From positions 2,046,001 to 2,110,000 of the forward strand of contig NZ_CP007215.2 of NCBI RefSeq assembly GCF_000300455.3: a DNA stretch of 64,000 nucleotides. The letters are read 5' to 3'. A program made the translations under genes and the position numbers. Each line of letters begins with the position of its first letter. The stretch's first letter is position 1. The stretch comes from Kosakonia sacchari SP1 (GTDB taxonomy: Bacteria; Pseudomonadota; Gammaproteobacteria; Enterobacterales; Enterobacteriaceae). The notes below the pieces were generated by a model. The model did no database searches. It was not told the origin of the DNA and worked only from the letters and a program-made list of their open reading frames with translations. Below, piece by piece: positions 17,942-26,496 of this stretch.

Positions 17942-18322
17942 ATGGCACTTGAAGATTATTCAAAGTATTTTATGTATGGCGGCATTGTTGTTACTGTTGC
18001 TGCGACTGCTTTTTTTTACTTTTTAGAAAAGCAAGATAAAACAGATGTTTCTGGTATAAAGGTTTACTTATCAAGTAACAAATGGGAAGGTGAGTTGCTT
18101 GATTCAAAAATAGAATCATGGCAACAAATGAATGCCAGATATGGAAATGATTTTTTCTATGAGATTAATTTTTATCTTGACGGAGATCCGCATTTGTACA
18201 CTGCTAAAACCCTAATAAGGCCTAGCCAAATGCATCTTTTGAAAAAGGGTCTTAAAATTAAAGTTAAAAAAGGCAGTAAGAATCGGTTGGCTGTAGTTGA
18301 AGTGGACTTTGAGGATAGTTAA
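17942..18322 (+). CDS. Small single-span membrane protein, family A, candidate immunity protein
   Basis: A 126-residue protein. The ATG at 17942 has GAGGT before it and lies 15 bases after the vgrG stop. One membrane helix (about residues 13-30, GGIVVTVAATAFFYFL) is followed by a beta-rich domain: FFYEINFYLDG, LYTAKTLIRPSQM and LKKGLKIKVKKGSKNRLAVVEVDF. The second half is repeated in a broken copy at 20445-20672 and, more distantly, in the gene at 20694. AT-rich codons match the vgrG tail, so the two probably arrived together. A DUF3592-like fold is possible. Confidence 0.6.
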   Translation: MALEDYSKYFMYGGIVVTVAATAFFYFLEKQDKTDVSGIKVYLSSNKWEGELLDSKIESWQQMNARYGNDFFYEINFYLDGDPHLYTAKTLIRPSQMHLLKKGLKIKVKKGSKNRLAVVEVDFEDS

Positions 18323-18484
18323 GAATAGAAGCGTGTGATAATTATCAAATATACGATGTTGGTTGCGTAAGTAATCAACATCAATAACTATTATAAAATT
18401 CGCCAATGATTGCTTGTACGGATAAATATGCCAACCCTAAGAGTTAAACTCAATAAGTTAAAAGTTATTGTTTAAGGTTAATAG

Positions 18485-18832
18485 ATGTCAGATTCAACTA
18501 TGTGGTCTATTGCGCTCACTGTATTAATTATAGCCTGGCTTATTTATGGGATTATGAAGGCCGGTTATGATGATGACAGGTTTAGAGCTAAGGGTAGTAA
18601 AGTAGAGGCGCGAATTCTTGATAAGAAAAATATCGGTGTATCCGGCACGGGTAATATTAAATATAAAGTTGTAGTGGAGTTTGAAACAAGAAATGGTGTC
18701 GTCAGAGCACAAACTAAAAGATATTTTACACCTGAGGACTTGATCAAAGTAATGAGAAAAAATACGGTGCAGTTATTTTATTTGCCAGAGGATCCTCAAC
18801 AAATCTATTTGGTTCCTCAAGATATGGAATAG
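18485..18832 (+). CDS. Small membrane protein, family B (DUF3592-like), candidate immunity protein
   Basis: A 115-residue protein: one N-terminal membrane helix (WSIALTVLIIAWLIYGIM), then a soluble domain (VEARILDKKNIGVSGTGN ... VVVEFETRNG ... FTPEDLIKVMRKNTVQLFYLPEDPQQIYLV). The strand-strand-YxPxDP ending resembles DUF3592 proteins. It is a close paralogue of the gene at 19018. A 21-bp tandem repeat overlaps its stop codon. A 162-bp AT-rich gap precedes it. Its position behind vgrG suggests protection against a T6SS toxin, which is inference only. Confidence 0.6.
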   Translation: MSDSTMWSIALTVLIIAWLIYGIMKAGYDDDRFRAKGSKVEARILDKKNIGVSGTGNIKYKVVVEFETRNGVVRAQTKRYFTPEDLIKVMRKNTVQLFYLPEDPQQIYLVPQDME

Positions 18833-18863
18833 CCATTTTGTAATATGGAATAGCCATTTTGTA
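18822..18863 (+). repeat. 21-bp perfect tandem duplication at the end of a family B gene
   Basis: The unit ATATGGAATAGCCATTTTGTA occurs at 18822-18842 and again at 18843-18863. The first copy contains the stop codon of the upstream gene. This is a recent slippage event. Confidence 0.85.
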
Positions 18864-19017
18864 AATGGTGACTCGAATCAAACAGTTGCAAAACTAATCC
18901 TGGTCGGCTTTTTTAAATGTCGTAGGCTATAAATCTATCGGTTTTAAATTGAGTTCGTTTTTTTTAAAGTGAAAATTAACTTATATTGTTTTAATTATTT
19001 AAACCACGGCGGCTATC

Positions 19018-19365
19018 GTGCTTGACACTCCCGTTGTTACCATCTCAATTATTTTTATTGTTTGCATGGGTGTCTTTTTATACTGTTATCATACAGGTGT
19101 TGTTCACGATAAATTTAAGAAAGAAGGGATCAGAACAGAAGCGAAAATTTTAAGTAAGGAGAAAATTGGCGCATCAGGCACGGGAAATACCCGATTTCGT
19201 ATGGTTGTCGAGTTTACAATTAAAAATGAAACTATAACCGTTACAACTAAAAGATACTTTACGCCAGAGGATTTAATAAAAATCATGAGGAACAACACTG
19301 TTGTGCTTTACTATCTCCCTCAGGATCCTCAACAAGTACTTCTTATGCCGAGCGAAATGGAATAA
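19018..19365 (+). CDS. Small membrane protein, family B (DUF3592-like), paralogue of the 18485 gene
   Basis: A 115-residue protein starting at GTG; no ATG fits in this frame before the helix. It has an N-terminal membrane helix (VTISIIFIVCMGVFLYCY) and the same domain as its neighbour: AKILSKEKIGASGTGN, TTKRYFTPEDLIKIMRNNTVVLYYLPQDPQQVLLMP. The two align without gaps over the soluble part, so this is a fairly young duplication. The region between them (18864-19017) is AT-rich and shows nothing else. Confidence 0.58.
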   Translation: MLDTPVVTISIIFIVCMGVFLYCYHTGVVHDKFKKEGIRTEAKILSKEKIGASGTGNTRFRMVVEFTIKNETITVTTKRYFTPEDLIKIMRNNTVVLYYLPQDPQQVLLMPSEME

Positions 19366-19472
19366 GTTAACTGGTTTTTTTTGAGTGTGCGTGACTGGTT
19401 ATACTATCGGGTTGTATTTCAAAAAAATTTAAAGCGTTAATAACAACTACACGGCATGATAAAAAGGTCCAA

Positions 19473-19840
19473 ATGGCAATTTCTTACTATGTTACTTATC
19501 CCTTGCTGTTGTCTTTTTTGGCATGTTTGTTTTCTTTATCTATAACATCATCATGGCGGGTAGAGGGGCGGTTAAAATTGACCCGGCTGATGCGGGGCAA
19601 GCACAGGGGGAGATTATTAACATTCGTAGTTCCAGTGGCGAGAACTCCGCATTTATTAATGCGATTATTCAGGTGCGGTTTATTACCGCCGATCATAAAA
19701 TCGTTAACACTGAAGGGAAAGCAGTTATTGATGTAGTTAAGGTTCCTGAATATCAAAAAGGAGCAAAGGTGCCGTTGATTTACTCCAGAAAAGAACCTAA
19801 GAAAATAAAGTTGAAAATCCCCTCTCCACTGGATAAGTAA
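19473..19840 (+). pseudogene. Family B membrane protein that needs a -1 frameshift
   Basis: The ATG at 19473 has AAGG before it and encodes the start of a membrane helix, but the conserved domain (QVRFITADHKIVNTEGK ... YQKGAKVPLIYSRKEPKKIKL) lies in the -1 frame, open from an unsupported ATG at 19523. The frames join at T TTT TTG (19514-19520), a textbook slippery heptamer in the right phase. With a -1 shift the product is about 122 residues with a complete helix, as in its paralogues. Either it is programmed frameshifting, a one-base deletion in the T-run, or a sequencing error. Confidence 0.5.
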
Positions 19841-20093
19841 ATTGCCAAGTATCAGTGAAAAGGAATAGCAATTCAGTCTGCCCTGTCCGAAACGTACTCC
19901 CGTAGATGGTAAAAACAAGGAAAAACTAGGCAACTATTTTAGTTGCCAGAAAACCCTTAACGGATTTTATTCGATTTTTCTAAAATTACGACAAAACCAT
20001 GTTTACATCAGTTCTGAAGTCAGCCTGTGTTTTTCTATGTATTATATTTGCACAGTTGTTGACTATGTATTTATGTAAAAAGGATTGAACAAT

Positions 20094-20402
20094 ATGATGG
20101 GGGTTTTATTAGCGATTGGCATGCTTGCTGTGATGGTTATTATGTGTTTTGTTTCTGTTAATAAAAGGGAGAAAATAATTCGTGAAGGCCGCCCGATTAT
20201 GGCTGTGATTGAAAATATCAGACCTGTTTCCACGGATGAATCAGGGAATACAACTGTAGCTTATGTTTTAAATGTGGAAGGGCGTAAAATTGAAGGTCGT
20301 GAAAAGATCGATACCTTTTACGCTCCACAAATGCAACCTGGAATGCAAATAAAAATTATGTATGTCGATGATAAACATTATGTTTTCATGTTTGAGAAAT
20401 AA
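20094..20402 (+). CDS. Small membrane protein, family B (distant DUF3592-like)
   Basis: A 102-residue protein. The ATG at 20094 is preferred; AAAAAGGA lies about 10 bases before it, while the TTG at 20085 is too close. It has an N-terminal membrane helix (VLLAIGMLAVMVIMCFV), then IMAVIENIRPVSTDESGNTTVAYVLNVEGRKIEG and a closing MQPGMQIKIMYVDDKHYVFMF. It is diverged from the 18485/19018 pair but keeps the order helix, strands, G..I.I.Y. Function unknown; candidate immunity protein by position. Confidence 0.55.
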   Translation: MMGVLLAIGMLAVMVIMCFVSVNKREKIIREGRPIMAVIENIRPVSTDESGNTTVAYVLNVEGRKIEGREKIDTFYAPQMQPGMQIKIMYVDDKHYVFMFEK

Positions 20403-20444
20403 AATACATACAATAACAAAACCCAGTGTGCTGCTTATTATTGA

Positions 20445-20672
20445 CTGTCGTTCATTATTGAAAGTGAATTTATCGCCTGCAAAATAAGCGGTGATAGATT
20501 TGGCAATGACTTCTTTTATGATATTCGCTTTCACCTGCCGGGCGACAATCAACTCTACACTGCTAAAACACTGGTGAATATTTCTCAGATGCCATTGATC
20601 CAACCTGGACTGCGAATCAAAGTGAAGAAAGGAAACAAAGGCCGTTTAGCGGTCATTAAAATTGAGTTCTAG
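20445..20672 (+). pseudogene. Broken copy of the family A gene (17942) without a start
   Basis: An open frame with no usable start ends at TAG 20670-20672. It encodes RFGNDFFYDIRFHLPG, LYTAKTLVNISQM and PGLRIKVKKGNKGRLAVIKIEF. This matches the second half of the 17942 protein closely (YGNDFFYEINFYLDG, LYTAKTLIRPSQM, KKGLKIKVKKGSKNRLAV). The membrane helix and N-terminal half are gone, and a TGA at 20442 closes the frame. It is a decayed duplicate. Confidence 0.75.
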
Positions 20673-20693
20673 CGAAATAAGGCACTGACAGTA

Positions 20694-21092
20694 ATGATGG
20701 AATTAATGGCTAAATACTCAACGCTCTTTTCCTGGTGTGTATTGGCTTTTTTTCTTTATCTCACCGTTAAAGGCCTGCGCGAACCAACCGGCAACGCAAA
20801 ACTCATTAAAGATTGTGCTACGCAGCGTGGCTGGTATGGCCCTGAAAAAGAGGGGGTGCTGGAAACATGGGAGCCGTTAAAATCAACGCGAAAAGGCGAA
20901 TATTTTCTATTTCACTTCATCATTGTGATTGACCGGAAAGCGCAAAAGAAAAAAGCAGCGGCTTTCATTAATGCAAACGATATCGCAAGATTAAAACCGG
21001 GTCTTAAGCTGCGCATAAAATATCAAGGGTTGCTGACAAAGAAAATCGCTGTTGCCGATATTATTTTTGATGAATCATCTCAGGAAACGTAA
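20694..21092 (+). CDS. Small membrane protein, family A paralogue
   Basis: A 132-residue protein: one membrane helix (FSWCVLAFFLYLTVKGL), then a Lys-rich soluble part with YFLFHFIIVIDRK, AAAFINANDIARLKPGLKLRIKYQG and KKIAVADIIF. The order matches the 17942 gene. AAGG lies 11 bases before ATG 20694; a second ATG follows at 20697. Its stop overlaps the start of the next gene (TAATG), so the two are a coupled A-B pair. Base use is less AT-rich than in the first copies. Confidence 0.57.
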   Translation: MMELMAKYSTLFSWCVLAFFLYLTVKGLREPTGNAKLIKDCATQRGWYGPEKEGVLETWEPLKSTRKGEYFLFHFIIVIDRKAQKKKAAAFINANDIARLKPGLKLRIKYQGLLTKKIAVADIIFDESSQET

Positions 21093-21454
21093 TGGATTAT
21101 TTTAAGTATCTGGCTTATCTTTTACCCGCGCTGGTAGTTGTTGTTTTTATTAAAATCGCTATTCGCGATATAAAAAATAACCGAATAAAAAAGCGCATCG
21201 CTAGCGATCCTGTGCATGTCAATGCGCGAATAACTCAGGCCGTGGCGGGAACGCCCGCGCCAAATGGCATCGTCAATGTCACACTGGATTATGAATTTAA
21301 CGATCATACCGGCAGGGTTTTCACCCAACAAAATGTGGTCACCGTGGTGAAAACGATGGAGATGCTTAACTATAAAGTGGGCGAAACCGTTCCGGTCATG
21401 TATTTGCGCAGCGATCCGTCACTCAATAAGGTTAATCTCCCCCGCGTATTCTAA
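21092..21454 (+). CDS. Small membrane protein, family B (DUF3592-like)
   Basis: A 120-residue protein starting in a 1-base overlap with the upstream gene. One membrane helix (YLAYLLPALVVVVFIKIAI) is followed by HVNARITQAVAGTPAPNG, VNVTLDYEFNDHTGRVFTQQ and YKVGETVPVMYLRSDPSLNKV. The ending G..V.V.Y....P is the clearest DUF3592-like signature of the set. It is the last of the array before the DUF2169 gene. Confidence 0.58.
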   Translation: MDYFKYLAYLLPALVVVVFIKIAIRDIKNNRIKKRIASDPVHVNARITQAVAGTPAPNGIVNVTLDYEFNDHTGRVFTQQNVVTVVKTMEMLNYKVGETVPVMYLRSDPSLNKVNLPRVF

Positions 21455-21526
21455 TTTCATCGTAAGGCGGTCTTTCCTGACGTTAAAAAACGCCAACGAT
21501 ACGCTTAATCTTCCAAAGGATGTTAT

Positions 21527-24067
21527 ATGAAGATTATTAAACCGCTGCGGCTGAGCGTGCTTAATCGCCCATTTCGCCTGCAGGGGCAAAATCACCTGGG
21601 TGTTTCTGTTCTCGCGCTGCTGGATATGGGCGCACAACCAAAATTACGTCCTGAAGTCGAGCTTTGGCAGCTGGCTGCCAGCGAGCTGCAAACCAGCGGC
21701 GGCGTGCTGGATATGGCAATGCCGAAAGCGCGCGCCGAATTCCTCGCTACCGGCTTTGCTTACTCGCACCATCATCAGGATAAAACCGCCTGTGCGGTGC
21801 GCATTGAAATCGGCGAGCTCAGTAAAACCCTGGCCGTCACCGGCGATCGTTACTGGGCCGGTTCGCGCCCGACTGCTGCCAAACCTTTTGATCAGATGCG
21901 CCTCGACTGGAGTCGCGCTTTCGGTGGCGAAGGTTTTGAGGAAAACCCGCACGGTATCGGTGCCGTGGAAGAAAACCACAACGGTACCCGGTTCCGCCGC
22001 CTGCCCAATATTGAACTCTTAAATCAGCGTATTACGTCTCCGCGCGCTAAACCAGAACCTGCCAGTTTCGGCCCGCTGGATCTGCTGTGGCCACGCCGCT
22101 TTCGCCGGATGGGTAAAAACTACGATGCCCGCTGGTTGCAGCATGATTTTCCTGGTTTTGCGCCCGATATCGACTGGCGGGTATTTAACGCCGCCAGCCC
22201 CGATCAATGGTGGGAAGATAAAGATGCGTTACCGCCGCAGGCCGCATGGCGCATCTGGAATATGCACCCCGAGCAGCATTTACAGGAAGGCACGCTGCCG
22301 CCGTGGCAGGCGCGCTGCTTTATGCAGCGCCAGCGCGGCGATGAGATCCTGTTTGAAGAGATCGCGCTGCGCGCTACCACGGTGTGGTTTTTCCCTCATC
22401 TTGAGCAGATGGTGCTTATCTGGCAGGGCAATCAGCGTATTAATGAAGACGATGCCGCAGACGTTTTACAACTGATGCCCGCGCTCGAAAAAACCGGTGC
22501 TGCCCGTTCGGTCAACCACTATCGCAAAGTGCTCCATCAGCGTCTGGATAAAGAGAAAGGCGCGCTGTTTGCCTTCCGTGAAAAAGATCTGATCCCTGAA
22601 GATATCATCGGCCCGTGGATTGACAGCGAGGTACAGGAAAACCACAGCCCGATGCGTGATAACCAGCAAAACCGCGCTATACAGCTCCGTGAGCAGCATC
22701 GTGCGCGGCTGGAAGCGCAGGGTGCGGATACCGCCGATCTGCTCAAGGAGATGGAGGAACCCGCACTTCCGAAGCTGGAGGATTTGCCAGAGTTTATCGA
22801 AGAGATGGAGCGCAAAGCCCAGCAAATGCAGGCGCAGGCCGAAACACGCAAAGCAGAGATGGAGGCGCGCTTCCCGCAGATGAATGCGCAGGAAAACCAG
22901 CCGCGCGGGCCGGAATCGATGATGCGCATGCAGGATTTACTGGAGCGCAACGCCGATAGCATGAGTGAGAAAAAGCTAAAACAGAGCCGGGAAGCGCTGC
23001 ACAAACTCTATCTGATGTCCGCTGCCGAACAACCACCTGCCATCAAACTGACTGGCGATATCGCGCTGATTATTCGCCAGCGTGCCGAAAGAACGATGGC
23101 GCAGGGCGGCGATTTCAGCGGGCTGGATCTGACCGGCGCGGATTTCTCCGGCATGGATCTGCGTGGCGCCAATTTCCGCAACGCACTGCTGGAGTGTGCG
23201 AACCTCAGCCAGTGCCAGCTTGATGGCGCTGATTTCAGCCACGCGATGCTGGCGCGCACGGATTTACAGGGCGCCTCGCTTTGCGAATGCGACTTCACCG
23301 AAGCGAGCCTCGCGCTGGCGCAGTGCCACCAGACCAATTTCACCGGCGCGCAGTTTAAAGAATCTGAAATGACCGATGCGTTGTTTGACGCGTGTGATTT
23401 CAGCCATGCGCGACTGGAAAACCTGCTGCTGCGTAAAACCGGCTTTAGCCAGTGCGTATTCCATCATGCGACGCTGGATAATTGTGTGTTTATGGAACTT
23501 ACGCTGCCGCAACCTGACTTCAGCGCGGCAAAAATGAATAAAAGCAGTTTTATCCAGTGTGAACTGCAAAGCGCCTCGTTTGTTGGAGCGTACCTGGACG
23601 GCTGTTCGTGGGTAGAGAGTCGGCTGGAGCGAGCACTGTTTCGTGACGCCACGCTTATCACCTGCGCGGTGGCATCCGGAGGCACGTTGTGCGGTGCAGA
23701 TTTCAGCGGCGCGCAGCTTAAGCAGAGCAATTTACGCCAGGCGGTACTGACGGACGCTCATTTCGTTCGTGCGAAGCTGGATAACAGCGATCTCAGCGAG
23801 GCGCAATGCGAAGGGGCGGATTTTAGCGGCGCCACGCTAACCGGCAGCCTGTTTATGCGTACTGATTTCCGGCGCGTGCGTTTTACCGACGCCAACTTAA
23901 TGGGCGCGATGATGCAAAAAAGCCGCCTTGAAGGTGCCGATCTCAGTTTCAGTAATCTATTCCGCGCCGATCTTTCCCAGTCTATCGCGGACAGCACCAC
24001 GAAATTTGATGGTGCCTATAACAAACGCGTGAAAACCCTGCCGAAGCGCGACGGGGAGGTGATATGA
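21527..24067 (+). CDS. T6SS DUF2169 adaptor fused to pentapeptide repeats
   Basis: An 846-residue protein with AGGAT before the start. Residues 1-310 are a DUF2169 domain (LSVLNRPFRLQGQNHLGVSV ... FDQMRLDWSRAFGGEGFEENPHG ... WPRRFRRMG). DUF2169 proteins occur beside vgrG and PAAR-like genes and are thought to help load effectors. A charged helical stretch (about 365-490, Glu/Met/Gln-rich) follows. From about 520 to 830 there are pentapeptide repeats (A(D/N)(L/F)xx: LDLTGADFSGMDLRGANF), predicting a long right-handed beta-helix. It overlaps the next gene by ATGA. Confidence 0.85.
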   Translation: MKIIKPLRLSVLNRPFRLQGQNHLGVSVLALLDMGAQPKLRPEVELWQLAASELQTSGGVLDMAMPKARAEFLATGFAYSHHHQDKTACAVRIEIGELSKTLAVTGDRYWAGSRPTAAKPFDQMRLDWSRAFGGEGFEENPHGIGAVEENHNGTRFRRLPNIELLNQRITSPRAKPEPASFGPLDLLWPRRFRRMGKNYDARWLQHDFPGFAPDIDWRVFNAASPDQWWEDKDALPPQAAWRIWNMHPEQHLQEGTLPPWQARCFMQRQRGDEILFEEIALRATTVWFFPHLEQMVLIWQGNQRINEDDAADVLQLMPALEKTGAARSVNHYRKVLHQRLDKEKGALFAFREKDLIPEDIIGPWIDSEVQENHSPMRDNQQNRAIQLREQHRARLEAQGADTADLLKEMEEPALPKLEDLPEFIEEMERKAQQMQAQAETRKAEMEARFPQMNAQENQPRGPESMMRMQDLLERNADSMSEKKLKQSREALHKLYLMSAAEQPPAIKLTGDIALIIRQRAERTMAQGGDFSGLDLTGADFSGMDLRGANFRNALLECANLSQCQLDGADFSHAMLARTDLQGASLCECDFTEASLALAQCHQTNFTGAQFKESEMTDALFDACDFSHARLENLLLRKTGFSQCVFHHATLDNCVFMELTLPQPDFSAAKMNKSSFIQCELQSASFVGAYLDGCSWVESRLERALFRDATLITCAVASGGTLCGADFSGAQLKQSNLRQAVLTDAHFVRAKLDNSDLSEAQCEGADFSGATLTGSLFMRTDFRRVRFTDANLMGAMMQKSRLEGADLSFSNLFRADLSQSIADSTTKFDGAYNKRVKTLPKRDGEVI

Positions 24068-25149
24068 GTCAGTTAAATGCCGCTGCGCTGCAACAAAAAG
24101 TGAAAAGCGGCGAGGCCATTATGGAACTCAACCTTGATGGCTGCGATCTGCGCGGATGTGATTTATCCGGCGGGATTTTTCAGGAGGTCTCTTTCGCAGG
24201 GGCCAACCTGCAAGGTTGCAATCTGCAGGAGAGCGTCTTTACCGAATGTCAGCTCGCAGGCACCGTGCTTGCTGCGGCACACCTCGAAGAGACCGTGTTT
24301 AACCAGTGCGATTTAGCCACGGCGAATTTCAGTAATACATCGCTGCTGCGTTGCGTATTCAACGAATGCACATTGACTGGCTGCGACTTTTCACAGTCGG
24401 CTTTTGACAGCACGCAGTTTATGCGTAGCCCGCTGAACAAAACTGTTTTTACCGGTGCGCGTCTGGAACGTTCGACACTGTTTGAGTGCCCGCTTGACGG
24501 GGCGAAGCTTAATCATTGCCATAACCTGCTGACCACGTACTACGGCATTGATCTGCGCGATACGGATCTCAGCGCGAGCCAGTTTGAACGGGCGGTATTT
24601 TTTAACTGCGACCAGCGCGGCAAAAACTATGCGCAACATCAGTTCACCGGCTGCCAGTTTACCGATAACCAGCTTGATGGCGCTGATTTTAGCGGGGCGC
24701 AACTCACCCAGTGCAATTTCAAAGGCGCATCGCTCAAACAAGCGCGACTGGACAACGTTAACGCCTCGCAGGCGCTATTTATGCAGGCCGATTTGAGCGG
24801 CGCACATGCCCACAGCAGCCTGTTCGATCAGGCGATTTTTGTCGGTGCGACATTACAGCAGGCCAGTTTTAAACAGAGCCGCTTTTTTCAGAGCATCCTG
24901 CAACACGTTACGGCCCGGCAGGCCGATTTCACCCTGTGCGATTTTACCTATGCCGATTTCAGCGGCGCGGAGGTATGCGACGCCGATTTTCGCGGCGCGA
25001 CCTTCTCACGCAGCCGTTTTCATCGCGCGCGGCAAGAGGGCGCGCGTTTTGCCGATCGCAAAGGCATTCTTGAGTACGACGAAGAGTTACTGGCGGCGGA
25101 GGCCTGGACTGCCGAACGCCACAGCCGAATTTACGGAGACCCGCAATGA
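24064..25149 (+). CDS. Pentapeptide-repeat protein of the T6SS effector module
   Basis: A 361-residue protein made almost entirely of pentapeptide repeats (CDLRGCDLSGG, ANLQGCNLQES, ADFSGAQLTQCNF), predicted as a beta-helix of about 15 coils. It is translationally coupled to the DUF2169 gene before it (ATGA) and the DUF3540 gene after it (ATGA). It resembles the C-terminal half of its upstream neighbour, so one probably arose by duplication and split. It may form an adaptor surface between VgrG, the PAAR-like tip and cargo. No enzyme motif is present. Confidence 0.82.
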   Translation: MSQLNAAALQQKVKSGEAIMELNLDGCDLRGCDLSGGIFQEVSFAGANLQGCNLQESVFTECQLAGTVLAAAHLEETVFNQCDLATANFSNTSLLRCVFNECTLTGCDFSQSAFDSTQFMRSPLNKTVFTGARLERSTLFECPLDGAKLNHCHNLLTTYYGIDLRDTDLSASQFERAVFFNCDQRGKNYAQHQFTGCQFTDNQLDGADFSGAQLTQCNFKGASLKQARLDNVNASQALFMQADLSGAHAHSSLFDQAIFVGATLQQASFKQSRFFQSILQHVTARQADFTLCDFTYADFSGAEVCDADFRGATFSRSRFHRARQEGARFADRKGILEYDEELLAAEAWTAERHSRIYGDPQ

Positions 25150-25751
25150 ACAACCTCAACCAACCTTTGACACTCGCCACGCTGCCTGGCGGCCAGTTTT
25201 CCGCACGCGTCACCCACTGTTTTGACGATGGCAGCCTGATGGTCGAATGCGACGGGCGCGGCTGGCACTGCCGCCGGGCAGTAAGCTGCGTGATCGCGCC
25301 GCAGGCAGGCGATACGGTGCTGATAAGCGCGGTCGATAACCAGATGTGGTTACTTGCCGTGCTGGAGCGCGGGAACGAGGACACTACCGAGCTGAGTGTG
25401 CCGGGCGACTTGCGTATCACAAGCCAGGGCGCGTTAACCCTGAGCAGCGATGCGCTGAATGTCAGTGCGGCGAAAGGCGATTGCCATATCAGCGAGATGA
25501 ACTATAGCGGCGACAAGATTTCCGCGTGGGTTACGCTTTCGCGCATTGTTGGCAAACGTGCGGAATCCGTCTGGCAGACGGTCACGCAGATGAGCCAGCA
25601 TCTGTTTCGCACCACCCGCCAGACCGAGCATGTGCGCGCCGGACAACTGGATATGAAAGCGGATGATTATCTGCGTATGCACGCGCAAAACACGGTGATC
25701 ACCTCGAAAGCGATCACTAAAGTCGATTCTGAACAGATCCACATGGGGTAA
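25146..25751 (+). CDS. DUF3540 protein of the T6SS effector module
   Basis: A 201-residue DUF3540 protein. The N-terminal ~100 residues form an OB-like beta domain (LPGGQFSARVTHCFDDGSLMVECDG ... GDTVLISAVDNQMWLLAVLERG). A beta-repeat part follows (LRITSQGALTLSSDALNVSA) and an Asn/His-rich end (RMHAQNTVITSKAITKVDSEQIHMG). The tail resembles VgrG needle repeats. It is coupled to the gene before it and lies 4 bases before the PAAR-like gene. The order DUF2169, pentapeptide, DUF3540, DUF4150 is a known module. Confidence 0.85.
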   Translation: MNNLNQPLTLATLPGGQFSARVTHCFDDGSLMVECDGRGWHCRRAVSCVIAPQAGDTVLISAVDNQMWLLAVLERGNEDTTELSVPGDLRITSQGALTLSSDALNVSAAKGDCHISEMNYSGDKISAWVTLSRIVGKRAESVWQTVTQMSQHLFRTTRQTEHVRAGQLDMKADDYLRMHAQNTVITSKAITKVDSEQIHMG

Positions 25752-25755
25752 TTCG

Positions 25756-26148
25756 ATGTTTGCAAACTGCCAGTTGATGGGTGTTGATCTCGCGTTTCCG
25801 GATGTCTGCCTGACGCCGATGCCCGCCCCGACGCCAATCCCGTACCCGGATATCGCGCTGGGGCCAACCGCGATCCCGAACGCGCTCAATATTCTGTTCA
25901 TGGGCATGCCTGCGCACAATATGGCGACCATTACACCGCTGACTAATGGCGATAACCCGGGCGTGGCGACGGGTGTCGCTTCCGGTACGGTGATGGGGCC
26001 ATCGCGCCACCTGACCGGCGCATTCACCGTGCTGCTAAAAGGCACTCCGGCAACGCGTTTAACCAGCGTCAGCCTGCAAAATTCCACCAATGCCATTGGC
26101 ATGCGCATTGTACCCAGCCAGTTCAAAGTGCTAATGCTTGCACCGTAA
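25756..26148 (+). CDS. PAAR-like (DUF4150) spike-tip protein
   Basis: A 130-residue DUF4150 protein. Features are CLTPMPAPTPIPYPD, ALNILFMGMPAHNM and GTVMGPSRHLTGAFTVLLKGTPATRLTS. It is expected to cap VgrG as a sharpened tip. There is no C-terminal toxin extension: the protein ends just after the PAAR-like fold. The toxin gene that usually follows such a tip is absent; instead a vgrG fragment and immunity-like genes come next. Confidence 0.85.
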   Translation: MFANCQLMGVDLAFPDVCLTPMPAPTPIPYPDIALGPTAIPNALNILFMGMPAHNMATITPLTNGDNPGVATGVASGTVMGPSRHLTGAFTVLLKGTPATRLTSVSLQNSTNAIGMRIVPSQFKVLMLAP

Positions 26149-26241
26149 CAACACACGCTACGCACAGTAATTTTCCACCTAAAAAAACGAACGCACAGGC
26201 AACAGCAAGTGCGCTTTCCGGTGATTGATTTTTACGGAATC

Positions 26242-26496
26242 ATGGTTATGGCGAACAGGCTCACGGCCAAGCTGCCGGTCGACGGCCTGCTTTTCTGGAA
26301 ACTTGCCGGGCGCGAAGCGCTGCCGGAGCGCAACGGCGAGCGTCGCCAAACCAGCACCACTGCTGTTGATAATGGTTTTAGTAACGAGAAAAGCAAAGAA
26401 GTTATGCCGTTTAGTGATAGCGTGGAGGAGAAAATAAAGTGTTCGTCAAATGGGATAACGTACGATGCTTATATGCCAAGTAAGACATTTCATTAA
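26242..26496 (+). pseudogene. vgrG 5' fragment joined to unrelated sequence
   Basis: The first ~28 codons (ANRLTAKLPVDGLLFWKLAGREALPE) match the N-terminus of the complete VgrG. At DNA level 26290-26328 equals 15737-15775 with one mismatch in 39 bases. After about 26330 the match stops and the frame runs on in unrelated AT-rich sequence to 26496. It is a remnant of a second vgrG cut by recombination at its 5' end. Confidence 0.82.

Noticed and set aside
19473-19736. 87-codon ORF in the frame of the 19473 ATG as a stand-alone gene
   Set aside because: After the membrane helix the frame loses similarity to its paralogues and becomes basic and irregular; the conserved domain is in the -1 frame.
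22537-23004. 155-codon Ser/Cys-rich minus-strand ORF opposite the DUF2169 gene
   Set aside because: Composition is that of an antisense frame; no ribosome site.
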